NCBI GenBank assembly: GCA_933207985.1
Contig: OW240912.1
Location: forward strand, 229,475,672-229,539,671
Reading direction: 5' to 3'
DNA length: 64,000 bases
Source of the DNA: Pelobates cultripes
Lineage: Eukaryota > Chordata > Amphibia > Anura > Pelobatidae
Of this stretch, positions 31,285 to 43,659 are shown in pieces (within the stretch, counting starts at the first letter, position 1; every line of letters starts with the position of its first letter). Under the pieces are notes generated by a model. That model searched no databases, was not told the DNA's origin, and saw nothing but the letters and a program-made list of their open reading frames with translations. The position numbers and the translations under genes are program-made.

Positions 31285-31504
31285 GTATGGTAAGACTTTC
31301 CTTTGTCAAAAAGATAAGATAGGAAGTCCATAATATTTACCAAGGTAGGTGAAAAGGGATCAGTATCCCTTTACAAACACCAGCTAACAAAGAAAACATC
31401 ATGCTGAAAGGTATGCTCTATGAGTTCCAGAGGCACATGAATTCCAGAGGAGTCCTCGAGCAGAGTCCACAAGTCCTGAGACATACCAGGATACCCTGAA
31501 ACAG

Positions 31505-31990
31505 TCCAGGTCACAAGTCGAAGACGACCTTGGATAGCGAGAGAATAGATGTCCCCTTAATAATCTTGGAGGAGATGTGAGATACCGGGAGAAGCAGAGA
31601 ATAATCTGCAGACAGTTCTAGGAGATTGAGATACCAAGGCTGAGCCCTCCAGAGAGGAGTTATTAAGAGGATCTTGACTCCAAGAACCCTGAGACGATGA
31701 AGAGTTTGATAGATCATCGAAAAGGGAGGAAAGGCATAAACCTCTGTCGATGGCCATAGTAGTAGGAATGCGCCGACAGCTTGAGAAATTGGATCCGGTA
31801 ACCAACTGAAAAAGGCATTGGTCTGACGATTCAGTCTGGAGGCAAACAGGTCCAGAGTAAGAGGCCCACAAAGTAGATGTAGATGATGGAAAATGCCCTG
31901 GATCCAGGTGCCAATCATTGGCATCTCGCCAGTGACGGTCCTGGAAGGTATTTTGCTCAAAGAGAGAGGTTCCTATCAAGACAGAACTGA
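31505..31990 (-). pseudogene. DIRS RNase H-like region
   Basis: Two overlapping broken frames contain LTLDLFASRLNRQTNAFFSW and AQPWYLNLLELSADYSLLLP. The DLFASRLN...FFSW and PWYP-like blocks are characteristic of the DIRS RT/RH protein C-terminus. A frameshift separates the frames near 31800. Confidence 0.65.
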
Positions 31991-32539
31991 TCAAGTTCTC
32001 TTGTAAGGGTTGAAAGGAGTTTTTATTGAGAAGACGATTGATATAACAGACAGCAGAATCGTCGATCCTGGAGCCACCAGTCTAACTGACGGACCTTGTC
32101 GGTAATAAAAATTGTTTGGTCATATGGCCTGGATCTGTGAAGATAATATGTCTGGAGACGTTGCATTGCCCTGTAGTGTAGCTTGGGAAAATTGCCTGAA
32201 TGGAGGCTGAAAGTATTCCTTTGATTTGAGCTAATTTGCGAAGATGAACCTGTTGAGAGGACAGAAGTTTCCAAATATCCGTTTTGATGGATTTTAGTTT
32301 TGAAGACGGGAGTTGAAGAATCAAAATGACCGAGATCGAGATTTTTTCAATCTGAAAACCCAGGAAAGAATAGTCTGAGATGGGATCAGAGAAGATTTCT
32401 CAGAATTGATCACAAATCCGAGGTTCTGAAGGACAGATCTCTGTATGTTTTTGAAGGGTGAACAGATCTTGAGCCATGATTAGAATGTCGTCTAGATAGA
32501 CGATAGATATTATACCTTGGGAACGTAGAAGAGCCATAA

Positions 32540-33125
32540 CTGGTTTAATCAACTTGGTGAAACACCAAGGGGTGGAAGAAAGACCATAAGGGAGGCAAGT
32601 AAATTAGTAAAAAGAGATCTTGTTGCCAGAGGAATTGTAGAAAGGGGCGATGGGAAGATGCCAAAGGGACTGTAAGGTATGCATCTCCTAAATTGAAGTG
32701 GGAGAACCAATCTCCCTCACAGAGGTGGTCTCGAAGCATGTGTATGCCTTCCATTTTGAAATGATCATACACTATGATTTAAGTTTCTTAAATTGATGAT
32801 GGGGCGAAGTTTGTTGGATTTCTTCCGGACCAGGAAAATGTCGCTAAGAAACCTGGGTGAGAATGGAGAATGTTCGATCGCACAATTGTCTCTGAGATTG
32901 CAGAGTTCTGAGTGTAAAATGGCTGATTGTGACATCCTTAGAGGTTGAGGAGGACACTCTTATAAGGGGTCTGAGATGAAATCTACGTGAAACCCTGACA
33001 CAGTTTGAAGGATCTAAGGATCCTGAGTGAGTAGAGACCACTATGGGAAAAAATGGGTTAGACGGCCTGCAATAGGTATTAGAAAATAAGGTAGATTGAT
33101 TACCTGCAGCAGTGCAACCCATGTG
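32540..33125 (-). pseudogene. DIRS reverse transcriptase region
   Basis: Fragments HFKMEGIHMLRDHLCEGDW and a decayed DAYLTVPL block correspond to RT motif A of DIRS elements (KMEGI...LKDAYFTVP). The preceding stretch (about 33060-32990) shows a decayed LLTQDPxILQTVSGF-type block. Multiple stops; non-functional. Confidence 0.65.
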
Positions 33126-33261
33126 AGCGAAGCAGAACCACGTCTTTTGATCGATCCTTCGTTTGTGAAGAGTTGTCTGTGATAGGGCCGGCCTAAAGCC
33201 TGTGAAGGCAGTCCTGCCAGTAGCTCAGCTTCTATGTGCAGGCATGTTTGATCTTTATAAA

Positions 33262-34005
33262 CCCCTTAGTGACCAGACCATTTTCAATTTTCTTACCGTT
33301 AAGGACCATGGCTGTTTTTACATTTCTGCAGTGTTTGTGTTTAGCTGTAATTTTCCTCTTACTCATATACTGTACCCACACATATTATATACCATTTTCT
33401 CACCATTAAATTATAAATAGTTTCTAAATTTTGTCCCGAGTTTAGAAATACCCAATGTTAACATGTTCTCAGTATTTTTTTTTTTAAAGTTATCGGGCTA
33501 TAAGTACAAGTAGGACATTGCTGTTTCAAAATATATTGATATTGTATCACTGTTATCTGTCATAAATCTCTGAATCACACCTCACATGTTCATATTTTAT
33601 TAAAGTAGACAACCCAGGGTATTCAATATTGGGTATGTCCAGTCTTTTTTAGTAGCCAATTAGTCACAAACACTGGCCAAAGCATTTATATTTGTTTGTG
33701 TGTTAAAAAATGCAAAAAATAATTATGAACGCTAACTTTGACCAGTGTTTGTGACTAAGTGGCTACTAAAAAAGACTGAACATACCCCATTTGCAATACC
33801 TTTACCTTTGCAATACAATACCTGCAATGCTGTTTGTCTGTGAAAAAATGCAAAAAACTTTCAATGACAAAATCATTGCTGTGAAATGTTTTGCTGTTTT
33901 GAAAAACTCATATTTGTGTTCAGTAACACAGTACGAACTAGGTACGTCAGCAGTCCTTAACGACCATTTTTTGTCAGGCATACCTAGTATGTCCGCTGTC
34001 GTTAA
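33262..34005 (+). mobile_element. piggyBac-like MITE
   Basis: The left end CCCCTTAGTGACC and right end (minus strand) CCCCTTAACGACAGC are imperfect inverted repeats of the CCCCTTAA(G/C)GAC type seen in frog piggyBac-like elements; the TTAA flanks are decayed. Internal inverted arms of about 53 bp (33628-33680 and 33737-33789) share GTCTTTTTTAGTAGCCA. No transposase. Confidence 0.5.
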
Positions 34006-34039
34006 GGGGTAAGAGAGGTGAAAACAGAAACATGTCTGT

Positions 34040-34205
34040 TGAGGTCTCTCATTAATTGATTCAGCGTACAGGTGGTAGCAGAATCCAAATTAATTAATGA
34101 GATTGCCAAGAGAGGCAGTATAGAGAAAACACAAAAGGGGACCAAGAACTGAACCTTGAGGGACTCCGACTGAGACAGGACAAGGAGAGAGGAGGACAAG
34201 GAGAG
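34040..34205 (-). pseudogene. L2/CR1/Rex1-group LINE fragment
   Basis: Reading on the minus strand, [19 protein letters not shown] matches a shifted frame of the RT box [16 protein letters not shown] in the element at 36803-38040. It is a short isolated piece. Confidence 0.55.
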
Positions 34206-34474
34206 GATGTACATTCAATATGCACATGCACAGCTTCCTATTATGAGAGTTAAACTGGTATAAAGAAAAGACAGGAAAAGAGAGAAAGAAACTAAATACG
34301 AGTTGTAAAAAAAAAACAACAATTGATGGAATTGCAAATCAATAAGAATGTTTTTGCTAGACATATAGAGTCAGCAGGGCCGTCTTTAACGCGGGGCAAA
34401 CGGGGCAGCTGCCCCGGGCACAGTTTCTCTTGGGGGGCCCGAGGCACCTGCCCTGTGGGCCCCGCTGACCCCAG

Positions 34475-34690
34475 CGGGCGGGTGGCCGGTCGGGCAGGAA
34501 GGCGGGCGCGCGAGGGAGCACTCAGTGCTTCCTCTTCAGCTCCCTCGCGCACCGCACTGATGCCGGAGCCAGAAGATGACGTCATCCGGCGCCGGCATCC
34601 CTACGCGGCGCGCGAGGGAGCTGAAGAGGAAGCAGTGAGTGCTCCCTCGCGCGCCCGCCTTCCTGCCCGACCGGCCACCCGCCCAGGAGC
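34475..34690 (+). repeat. GC-rich palindrome, relative of 11535-11755
   Basis: The arms GTGGCCGGTCGGGCAGG and complement, CGCGCGAGGGAGC and complement, and AGAAGATGACGTCATC at the centre match the palindrome at 11.5 kb. The left half has drifted slightly, so the centre is less symmetrical. Confidence 0.7.
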
Positions 34691-34769
34691 CCAGCAGCAC
34701 CACTGGACCCCAGGGAATCCCTCCAGCACTCCAAAAGGTAAGGAGGCTGGGGGGATTAAATTTTAAAAA

Positions 34770-35640
34770 AATGTGTGTTTGTGTGTATGTGTGTGTTAGT
34801 GTATGTGTTTGTGTGTGTGTTTGTGTATGTGTGTGTTTGTATGTGTGTGTTTGTGTGTATGTGTGTGTTTGTGTGTATGTGTGTGTTAGTGTTTGTGTGT
34901 TAGTGTATGTGTGTGTTAGTGTATGTGTGTTAGTGTGTGTGTTTGTGTGTGTTAGTGTATGTGTTTGTGTGTGTTAGTGTATGTGTTTGTGTGTTAGTGT
35001 ATGTGTGTGTTAGTGTATGTGTGTGTGTGTCAGCATGTCTGTGTGTGTGTCAGTATGTCTGTGTGTGTGTGTCAGTATGTCTGTCTGTCTGTGTGTCAGT
35101 ATATATGTGTGTGTATATCTGTGTGTGTCAGTATGTGTATGTGTCAGTATGTCTGTTAGTGCATGTGTATGCATTGGTCAGTATATCTGTCTGTGTGCCA
35201 GTATGTCTGTGTGTGTGTGTGTCAGTATATCAGTCTGTGTGTGTCAGTGTATGTGCCTGTGTGTGTGTGTCAGTATTTCTCAGTGTATGTGGGTGTCAGT
35301 ATATCTGTCAGTGTGTGGGTGTCAGTATTTCTGTCAGTGTGTGGGTGTCAGTATTTCTGTCAGTGTATGTGTGTCAGTATGTTGATCAGTGTATGTGTCT
35401 GTGTGTGTGTGTCAGTATGTCGGTATATGTGTCTGTGTGTCAGTATGTCTGTATATGTGCCTGTGTCAGTATGTCTGTCAGTACGCCTACCAGTGTATGT
35501 GTCTGTGTGTGTGTCAATATATGTACCTGTGTCAGTGTGTCTGTCAGTGTATGTGCCTGTTTATCTGTATGTAGTCAGTGTATGTATCTGTGTATCTGCT
35601 TGTGCGTCAGAGTGTGTACCTGTGCATCTGAGCCGCAACT
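34770..35640 (+). repeat. GT/TGTATGTG/TGTCAGTATGTC satellite
   Basis: It starts as TGTGTGTTAGTGTATG units and passes into TCAGTATGTCTGTG units. The apparent long Cys/Val/Ser frames on the + strand are translations of the satellite. Confidence 0.9.
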
Positions 35641-36138
35641 TTAAATACAAATACACCCCTCCATTCAAACTTCAACACTACATATAAAACACACTCCTGC
35701 ATTGAAACGTCAACACTACATACAAGCACACTCCTACATTCAAAAACAAACACTACACATAAATGCACACTTGCATTCAAACTCCAGTACCACATACAAA
35801 CACATTCACACAAACATACTCCATACAAACACATGCTTACATTCAAACATACTAACATGGCTCAGTGCTAAATACAACCCTGCAAGCATGGGAAATTGGT
35901 AGAGTCCCAGCTGTCAAAGCATTGTTGGAGTTGCACGACAGATGGGGTTCTACCTTTAGTCCAACCTTGCAATTGGGGGTCCCAATAAAATTCATTCTAC
36001 TTTAGTACCGCCACTGCGTTGGGATGGATGCCGTGATTGCATACCAGGGAGTGAGGGGCGAGAGCGGCAGGGCACAGGGGGCCCAAGCAAACACTTGCCC
36101 AGGGTCCATTCGTTATTAAAGATGGCCCTGAGAGTCAG

Positions 36139-36790
36139 AAGGATGTCTGAAATCATATGTTAGTCAGACTGCCAGAAATGTGAAATTTGACAGTCTGAGA
36201 TAACAATATCAAGTTGCAAGTAGCAAGTGTTACAATGTTTACATTTTAGCAACTAAATAGTTATGTTGCAAATGCCCTTGATGTGGGCTGCTAATAAATA
36301 GTCTGAAAGCTCTAACTTGATCGGAAGAATTGTCCTCAGCCAAATAATTATTCTAATCAAGAAAACACACCATCAAAGAAATTAAGCTAATAAACCCCTA
36401 AATGGCGCTGTAATCTAGTAAGAGAATTCTAAACTGTGCCTTCGAGGGCACCTGTTCTATGTCAATATACTATCTGCTGATCTGAAGTTAGCACCATCTA
36501 AGATGAAATGAGCCCTGCGTTTATGACTGTAGGAAAACTTTAACCCAATAAACTATGTCGTAGGGCAGTACTGAAAATATTGTAGTTCTTTGAAGTCTGG
36601 GGTAAACACAGAGCCAAGACCCGAAGTGCGTTTCACCGGTCAGACGGCTCTTGTTTCCCCTTTATAACTTTTTTTGACATGTGTTTTTCTGGATTCTTTT
36701 GTTTTTGTTATTCTGTCTTTCACTGTTTAAAATACACGTACAATTAAAATGATAAACTAATCATTTCTTTCTTTGACAAACATTCAAATT
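36139..36790. other. Intronic sequence with one ribozyme-like relic
   Basis: No gene. On the minus strand around 36655-36615, GAGCCGTCTGACCGGTGAAACGC (quoted as GAGCCGTCTGACC + GGTGAAACGC) resembles stem II plus GAAAC of a hammerhead motif, with the CUGANGA box decayed. Confidence 0.4.
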
Positions 36791-36802
36791 CAGCAAGGGT
36801 CA

Positions 36803-38040
36803 ACTTATTATTATTATTATGATATTTATAGAGCGCCGTCAAATTCCGCAGCGCTTTACAATGGGTGGACGAACAGACATGTAGTTGTAACCAGACAAGT
36901 TGGACACACAGGAACAGAGGGGTTGAGGGTCCTGCTCAATGAGCTTACATGCTAGAGGGAGTGGGGTAAAATGACACAAAAAGGTAAGGATAGTATTAGA
37001 CTAGTGACAGTTGCAGAAGAGGAATCAGTCAGGAGCTATTAACAGTTTAATTGATACGCTTTTATGAAGAAGTGGGTTTTTAACGATTTTTTGAAGGAGT
37101 GGAGACTGGGTGAGCATCTAACGGAGGAGGGAAGCGAGTTCCACAGGAACGGTGCAGCCCTCGAGAAATCTTGAAGGCGAGCATCAGAGGTGGGAGTACG
37201 GACAGAAGATAGACGTAAGTCTTCAGCAGATCATTAAGTCCTAGATGGGACATACTTGTGTATAAGGGAGGATAGATAGGTGGGAGCAGCATTATGTACA
37301 GATTTGAAAGCAAGAACCAGAATTTTAAATTTGGCTCTATATTTTATATGAAGTCAATGTAGGGACTGACAGAAAGGTGAGGCATGAGAGGTGCAGGAGG
37401 ACAGGAAGATGAGCCTCGCTGCCGCATTCATTATGGACTGTAACGGCGCAAGTTGGGAGCATGTAAGACCACTGAGAAGCGGATTACAGTAGTCAAGGCA
37501 AGAAAGGACAGTGGAATGGACCAACACCTTAGTCACATCTGGCGTTAAGTAGGGGCGGATGCGCGCAATGTTTTTGAGATGGAAATGACATGATTTGGCG
37601 ATAGATTGAACATGAGGCTTGAAGGAGAGGTCGGAGTCAATGAGAACACCTAGGCAGCGAGCGAAAGACCAAAATTTCAGTTTTGGTCAAGTTTAGTTTA
37701 AGGAAGTGGGCAGCCATCCAGTTAGAAACAGCAGAGAGGCAGTCAGAGACACTAGTCAAGAGGGACGGGGAGAGATCAGGAGAGGACAGGTAGATTTGCG
37801 TGTCATCTGCACAGAAATGATATTGGAAGCCAAAGGAGCTAATGAGTTTACCAAGGGAGGCAGTATAGATGGAGAACAGTAGGGGACCAAGGACTGAACC
37901 TTGGGGGACACCAATAGAGAGGAGTTGGGGAGAGGAAGCAGAGCCAGAGAAAGAAACACAAAAAAAATACTTTTTTCCCCACTCTGTAATAGAATAAAGG
38001 TGTCTGAATATCTGTCTTTGGTTATCACCAGAATAACCTG
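36803..38040 (-). pseudogene. L2/CR1/Rex1-group LINE, 3' half
   Basis: In minus orientation: RT box [16 protein letters not shown], motif [11 protein letters not shown] and [13 protein letters not shown] (within 37637-38044); then LDYCNPLLSGL (about 37500) and the C-terminal block LHRSCGTRFPP (about 37150). The 3' end carries GCGCTGCGGAATTTGACGG followed by an (ATA)n tail at 36808-36826. Frameshifts and stops make it a dead copy. Family placement between L2, CR1 and Rex1 needs a tree. Confidence 0.7.
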
Positions 38041-38049
38041 CCATGGACT

Positions 38050-41000
38050 TAAAGTTCTATTCAATTGAACCAGGCCCTTGAGTACTTGTGGACACTCTTG
38101 AGAGACTATGGCAATTTTGGAACTATAACTACGATAGTGGGCTATATGGATTGAGAGAGAAGGCAGTAAGAGTACTAAATCTTAAAAAAAAAAAAAAAAC
38201 ATGTTTGTGTGTGTAACTAAATGAAAACACCATAACAAAGATATCAATATTTTTTCTGAGGTGGTTATGATGCAAAGATCTTGCCCCTGCAGCCTTTCTT
38301 ATTAAACAGTTTTACTTCTGGAGATACATTTTTTTGTTTATGTGGATCGGACAGCTCTTAAAATCATAGCAACTGGAATATTCTCTTCCTAAATGGCAAT
38401 ATCCATTTCTTTCAATCTGTGTGTCTGCTGTCAGTATACACAGTGTGCAAACCCCAAAAGCCCTGGACAGGCTGCCAATGGTAACCTCTACTCTCACGTA
38501 GTTTAACCTTCTAACACCCTGGTCCTGTCACTGACCTCTGTTCTTACAAGGCACATATGTCATTGTAAAAAAAAAACCTGCAATCCATTTAAGTGGGATT
38601 TTATGTTTCATCAAATTGAGTGCAATTAATTTCCTGTCCTACAGGTCCTTGTTGGATTGCAACTGATGTACATCTAACTAAGGGCGGTAATGGAGTTATG
38701 AACTTGCTTCTGCTATTGCAGATCAACCACTACCAAGACAGTAAACATGAGAGTTATATGATGTTCTGCATGATGTTGGTTTACTGTGATTATTAGGCAT
38801 TAAATGCCTTCTGGTGTTTAGGGTCTCATGCTTGACACATGTTTTATTCTGTTATCCCCTGGCTATGCAAGTTGCAATGTATTGCATTTGTAAAGTTCTA
38901 AACTCTGTCACTCAAAGATGTCCCTGTGTAAAACACCCAGGTCATGTCTTCTATCCCTAATGTTAACATTTATGCAAACGATAACATGAGGTTTATCCTG
39001 GTTTATCACAGCATATAGACCCATTTAAATGTATTAGGGCAGTGCTTTTATGTTTGCAATGTTATTTAACCACACACATCTTCAGTAAAACATTTGATCT
39101 GAAAATCCTAACCACAAAGATGCTAAAAATTCTCTGTGTCCGTTTCCTATGCGATGGAGTAGTTATTGCAGTAATGTAATATGCAAATAACACTATTTTA
39201 TTTTCTTTCTCAACAATTCTAAAAATAATTTCACACATTTTTGTATTTTATATAAAATATTAATGGTATTTTCAGTTTTGATATATCCATGTATATTTTT
39301 TCCCAAGGTGTTTTAAACATATCTAGGTTTTCATGGCGATTGATTTTTATCTGTGATGAATGGCTGGTGGGATTTGGGAAAAAGGAGATAACCTGCAGTT
39401 TTGGACAGGGACAATGTTGTAAGAATAATTAATGATAAAGCCAGTGATGTAAGACTGAGCATTGTTTGGAAATCAAGATCAGGAGAGTATTATTGCTTTT
39501 CTGTTTATTCTTGGTGGATTCGGAAGTCTATGGAGGTTTTTGCAAACTGGAGCAGTTGATGAGAAATGATGAATGAGGTAGATGGAACTGGTGGCAACAT
39601 ATTGCAGACGTACATTAATGTCTAAAAGTATCATTCTCATGTTAGTTTCCTAAGACACATTAACTTTTATTCTTACCGTACATAGTTTTTCTTTCTTCCT
39701 GGTATGAAGGATATATAATGATTCATCTATGGATATTTTCCCTGTCTATGAATGTGTATTTACTTGTGATAAAGGAGAACAAAGGAAAGTGCTTTAAAGG
39801 GACACACCACTTCCTAATTAAAGCAATTGAATTAAAAGAACTTAATAAAGAAATCACTGATAGATATACCCTAATGGACATACCCCCATTTAATAATGCA
39901 TTTTATCATTGGGGGTTTATCTAAAAGCAGCATGCAGAAGCTGCAGTTCTGTTGTCTGCAACCTTAGCAAGCACGTTCCTTCTAACCCTACACCATCTAT
40001 AACTCTAAGCCCAACCCAGTCCAATCACAGGCTTCCCCATGTAGCTCAATGACAAGTCTTTAAAAGGCAGGTGCTCTGGGCAATTGCTGCCTATCTTGTT
40101 TGGCTCTACTGAGATAAACTACCAGAATGTAACATGAGCGGTTGTCTGATTGACAGCCAATGGGGTGTAACTAGATTTATTTATAAAGTGTCAATTTTCC
40201 ACTGAAATCTGCCCTTTTTGCAAAATGACAAAAAGGGGACACAAAGCTGTCACATTAAGCTGAAATGCTTTAGGGATCTGGAGAGTCCCTTTGACAGTTT
40301 CTATTAGAAATGTCCTGTACACTTCAGAATGCTTATAATTGAAGAAAATCATGATTTTTATTAATGCAAAAATGGGTATTTTTTTTATAAATAACTTTTC
40401 TTAAATAAATCATAAATAAAACTGTGGTGTTTTAGGAAACTTGTTCTGGATATTTCTTTGTTCCTTGTCGGCTTAATATCGTCCTATTACTATGTGCTGA
40501 CAAATGTGATTTTAGATTTCTGCTTCTTTTCATTTCTTTTCGATCTCGAATGTCCTTGGTATACTATTACGTTTAGTCTCTTTCAGTTTCCATTCTGTTC
40601 ATATTTAGACTTAGAAGCACTAGCAATACAAATTACTAATAATCATAACAGCTAAAAGAAAAGTGTTGGCCTATATGTATTGATCTTCCTCTCTAATTGT
40701 ATGTCTGTATTCATTTTTTTTAAATGAAAATAAAAAAAACAAAACGACACTGTAACTTCGATATATGAAAAGAAAGTCATTGTTAAACGAAAGAGACAAT
40801 GTAATGTTTTGTCCCCAAATGCCTTTAAGCAACCAAGTATAAAAGAAGAAAAGATCAAGCTATGGGGGTAAGGAATTTTGGCTTATTTAATGTGTAATGA
40901 AAGCAATCTCTAAAATAAATATATATATATATAATAATGCAGCCAGCTTTTATTGTGTTGTTTTTTTTTGTTTTTTTTTTTTATTAGAACTATCTTTATC

Positions 41001-43425
41001 TTTATTTTTCTTTGTAAATGGGTAACACATTCGAACACTATAGAGGGTTTAATCAAGATACTTGTAAATGATGACAAACAAATAAAGGCATAAACGATGC
41101 AATAAGTGCTATAATCAAATCAACTCACAGTCTAATGACATAATAATGTAATAAAGCACTCATAGTAACATATTCGGATCAAAATGCTTGCATTTGGCTT
41201 GTATACTAGTCTGCAGAACATTGGAGAACATTTTAAACTAATGTACCACAATTTAATTGCCATCTAGTAAAGGGACTTCAGTATTAGTTTGCTTTGATAG
41301 CATACAATTTTATTTTTGTTATGGGACTAAATGAACATTTCACTCTTCAGTTAGTTACATTGTTAGATTGATTGCATTACTCTAGATTTGCAACTTTACA
41401 CTTCTAGATGTTTGACTATATCACTAAAGGGATATAGTAGTATAAATAAAGATGATTGTTTTGTGATTTTTTTTTAATGAAGATTTTTATTTAGATTATT
41501 TTGCTTAGCAAGACATCATGAACAATTCTCCTAGTGGAGAGTAACGATAACAGATTATTCTAGAACTGGGCAAGTGTGGGGTCCCGCAACCATGGTACCA
41601 TTTGGTCACAAGACAATAAAGAAAGAGGATAGCCAAGAAAGATGAGAAATGTAAGAAGATATAAACGTGGGTTTGAATTGCTTTGTGATTTTAAAGTGCC
41701 AATGTCATGGCCAATGTGGCTTGGTGTCAAGTTATAGACAAGATTATATATTTTAGCATTGCGGTAGTCTAATTGATTGCAAATATATTTCTTTATTCTT
41801 TTGAGATGCGTTTTACATGACGACTAAATGCTGTTAGCCTTCAGCAAAAAAAATACAAATATGAATGTTATCAATTGAACAGCTACCTCATCTCCAAGTA
41901 ACTCAACAGCATCTCAAAACAACAACAGTTTATGCATTATTGTGACCATTGTCAGGAACTCAAAGTTAATTTAAAACCTTAGGACAAAAATTCCAAATAA
42001 GAAACATTCTTCAAGTAAGTTTGATTTTCATTTTGATTATTTTAGCCTTCAATTTGAAAATCACTTTGAATTCTTAGTCATCTCACTGGACTCATAGTGA
42101 ATAAATTCATCTGTCCACTGGGCGGTAAACGTTTTCTCAAGTAAAGGATATATTTTGGTTAATATATTTATTGGTGATTTTCCCAGTTAATTTTCTTGAT
42201 TGAAACTATATCTACCACTTGATTAGTGTGAATGACCATCTGACTGCTCACGGAGACCTGAGTATTGGATGTCACTAGAGAGAACATTGTGCATTTTTGT
42301 TTGATGTATAATCCTTTTAAATATTCTTTTGAGGTCCAAATTATGACTTTATTCTGAAGTTTTAGAGCATCCTAAACATTCAATGTGTCTATGATGTTTT
42401 AGCAATATTATGCTTGTTGCATTTCCCTGATCAAGTTTTATTTAGTTTTTTATTTTATATATATTTACAAACTTACATAGGATTCTTTTTTTTCTTTTGA
42501 AACGCGATACAAAACAATGTATAACTTGTTTGAGATTGCTGCCTTACTTGACTTTAAATACAAGGTACCGTGAGGAGGGATTTTTATTATTTTTGTTTAC
42601 TAGCATTTATATACATATCAATTCAAAATACAGAAATGCAACATACACAGTTCAACCGTTTAGTTAATCAACAGGGAAGTCATTATGCTATAAGAAAAGT
42701 TCTAGATATATTTGTTTCTATTTTTATAGTATTCAGGTAGCTGTTAATAGTTAAAGGTAAAAACTTTCATGGTTGGTAGACATCTCGTTTTTATTCATGA
42801 ATTTATAGTGAGTGAAGCACATTAATTAAAACAACTTACTGGAACATCCAGCTCCAGTGAATTCTGCTATTTTAAATAAGAAGAATGAGACTTAATTATC
42901 ATAGATCACACAAGTATTCAGAGTAGAAAAAAAAACAAAGAAAACCATTCACGGTGATAGAGACTGAATACATCATGTTCTGCTATAAAGGGCCCAGTAA
43001 CTGATTCACTACCATATAAGGAAAATACAGTATGTACCATACAGTAATTAAAGAACATCATTAATAAGTTAACAGCTAATAATTATTTAATTTTGTAAAC
43101 TACAGTCATGATTTTTTTTTTTTGGGGTGGGGGGGTTTATCGGCACCTATTGAATGTTCCTCAGACAGTATGGTACAATAACCTTTTTTTTCCTGCATTA
43201 TGAGATTTACTGAAGTATTTACACCCCCTGGGTGTAGGTCTATTTTTGAGATTCAAACATGATCCAACAGAACAGGTATTAGTGATATGTTGCACTACAA
43301 TATCCAGGACTAACAGGGAGTCAGGGGTCCATGGCAGTCTGCTAGTCATATTTTTTTGTCATTCATAGACAACTATTACAAAATACTACGTGCTATCATT
43401 GATGCTAAAGGGGGCAATGCACAAT
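38050..43425. other. AT-rich CALN1 intron
   Basis: Over 5 kb without genes or major repeats. T-, A- and TA-runs occur at 38187-38200, 40918-40933 and 40963-40982. A weak MITE is listed separately at 39797-40294. Nothing else can be supported. Confidence 0.45.
39797..40294. mobile_element. Possible MITE with AAAGGGACA ends
   Basis: AAAGGGACACACC at the left and GGAGAGTCCCTTT at the right form short imperfect inverted termini. There is no clear target duplication or coding capacity. Confidence 0.35.
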
Positions 43426-43429
43426 ATTA

Positions 43430-43652
43430 AGAACTAAGGGTATGCAGACTTTTGAGCAGGGGTCATTTATTTTTTTTCTTTGTTGCCATGTTTTGTTTTA
43501 TGATTTTGCCATTCTGTTATAACCTACAGTTGAATATGAATCCCATAAGAAATACAAGAAATGTGTTTTGCCTGCTCACTCATGTTTTCTTCAAAGATGA
43601 CACGTATATTGCCAATTCTCCAATGCTATGCAAACTTTTGAGCACAACTGTA
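43430..43652. mobile_element. Tc1/mariner-type MITE remnant
   Basis: The right end TATGCAAACTTTTGAGCACA followed by ACTGTA resembles fish/frog mariner-type MITE termini. The same motif, decayed (TATGCAGACTTTTGAGCAGG), occurs near the left end in direct rather than inverted orientation. Weak. Confidence 0.35.
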
Positions 43653-43659
43653 GAAGACT

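Larger units (their letters stand above)
27475..33165 (-). mobile_element. Decayed DIRS-type retrotransposon
   Basis: In minus orientation the order is RT (33125-32540), RNase H-like (31990-31505), tyrosine recombinase (30350-29790 and 28797-28237, duplicated) and a terminal complex repeat region (28170-27475). This is the DIRS order RT-RH-YR with inverted/internal complementary repeats instead of LTRs. All frames are broken by stops and shifts. An LTR of another element and a tandem duplication interrupt it. Confidence 0.7.
34375..36130 (+). mobile_element. hAT-like non-autonomous element with GT satellite
   Basis: 1,756 bp flanked by a perfect 8-bp duplication AGAGTCAG (34367-34374 and 36131-36138). 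The ends are CAGGGCCGTCTTTAA and, complemented, CAGGGCCATCTTTAA, the classic hAT-type CAGGG terminal repeat. Contents in order: a GCGGGGC...GCCCCGGGC arm, a GC-rich palindrome, a roughly 870-bp GT-type satellite and a tail with CACTACATA-type units. No transposase, so it must be moved in trans. Confidence 0.85.

Noticed and set aside
34639..35687. Plus-strand Cys/Val/Ser frames up to 235 residues
   Set aside because: Translation of the GT-type satellite.
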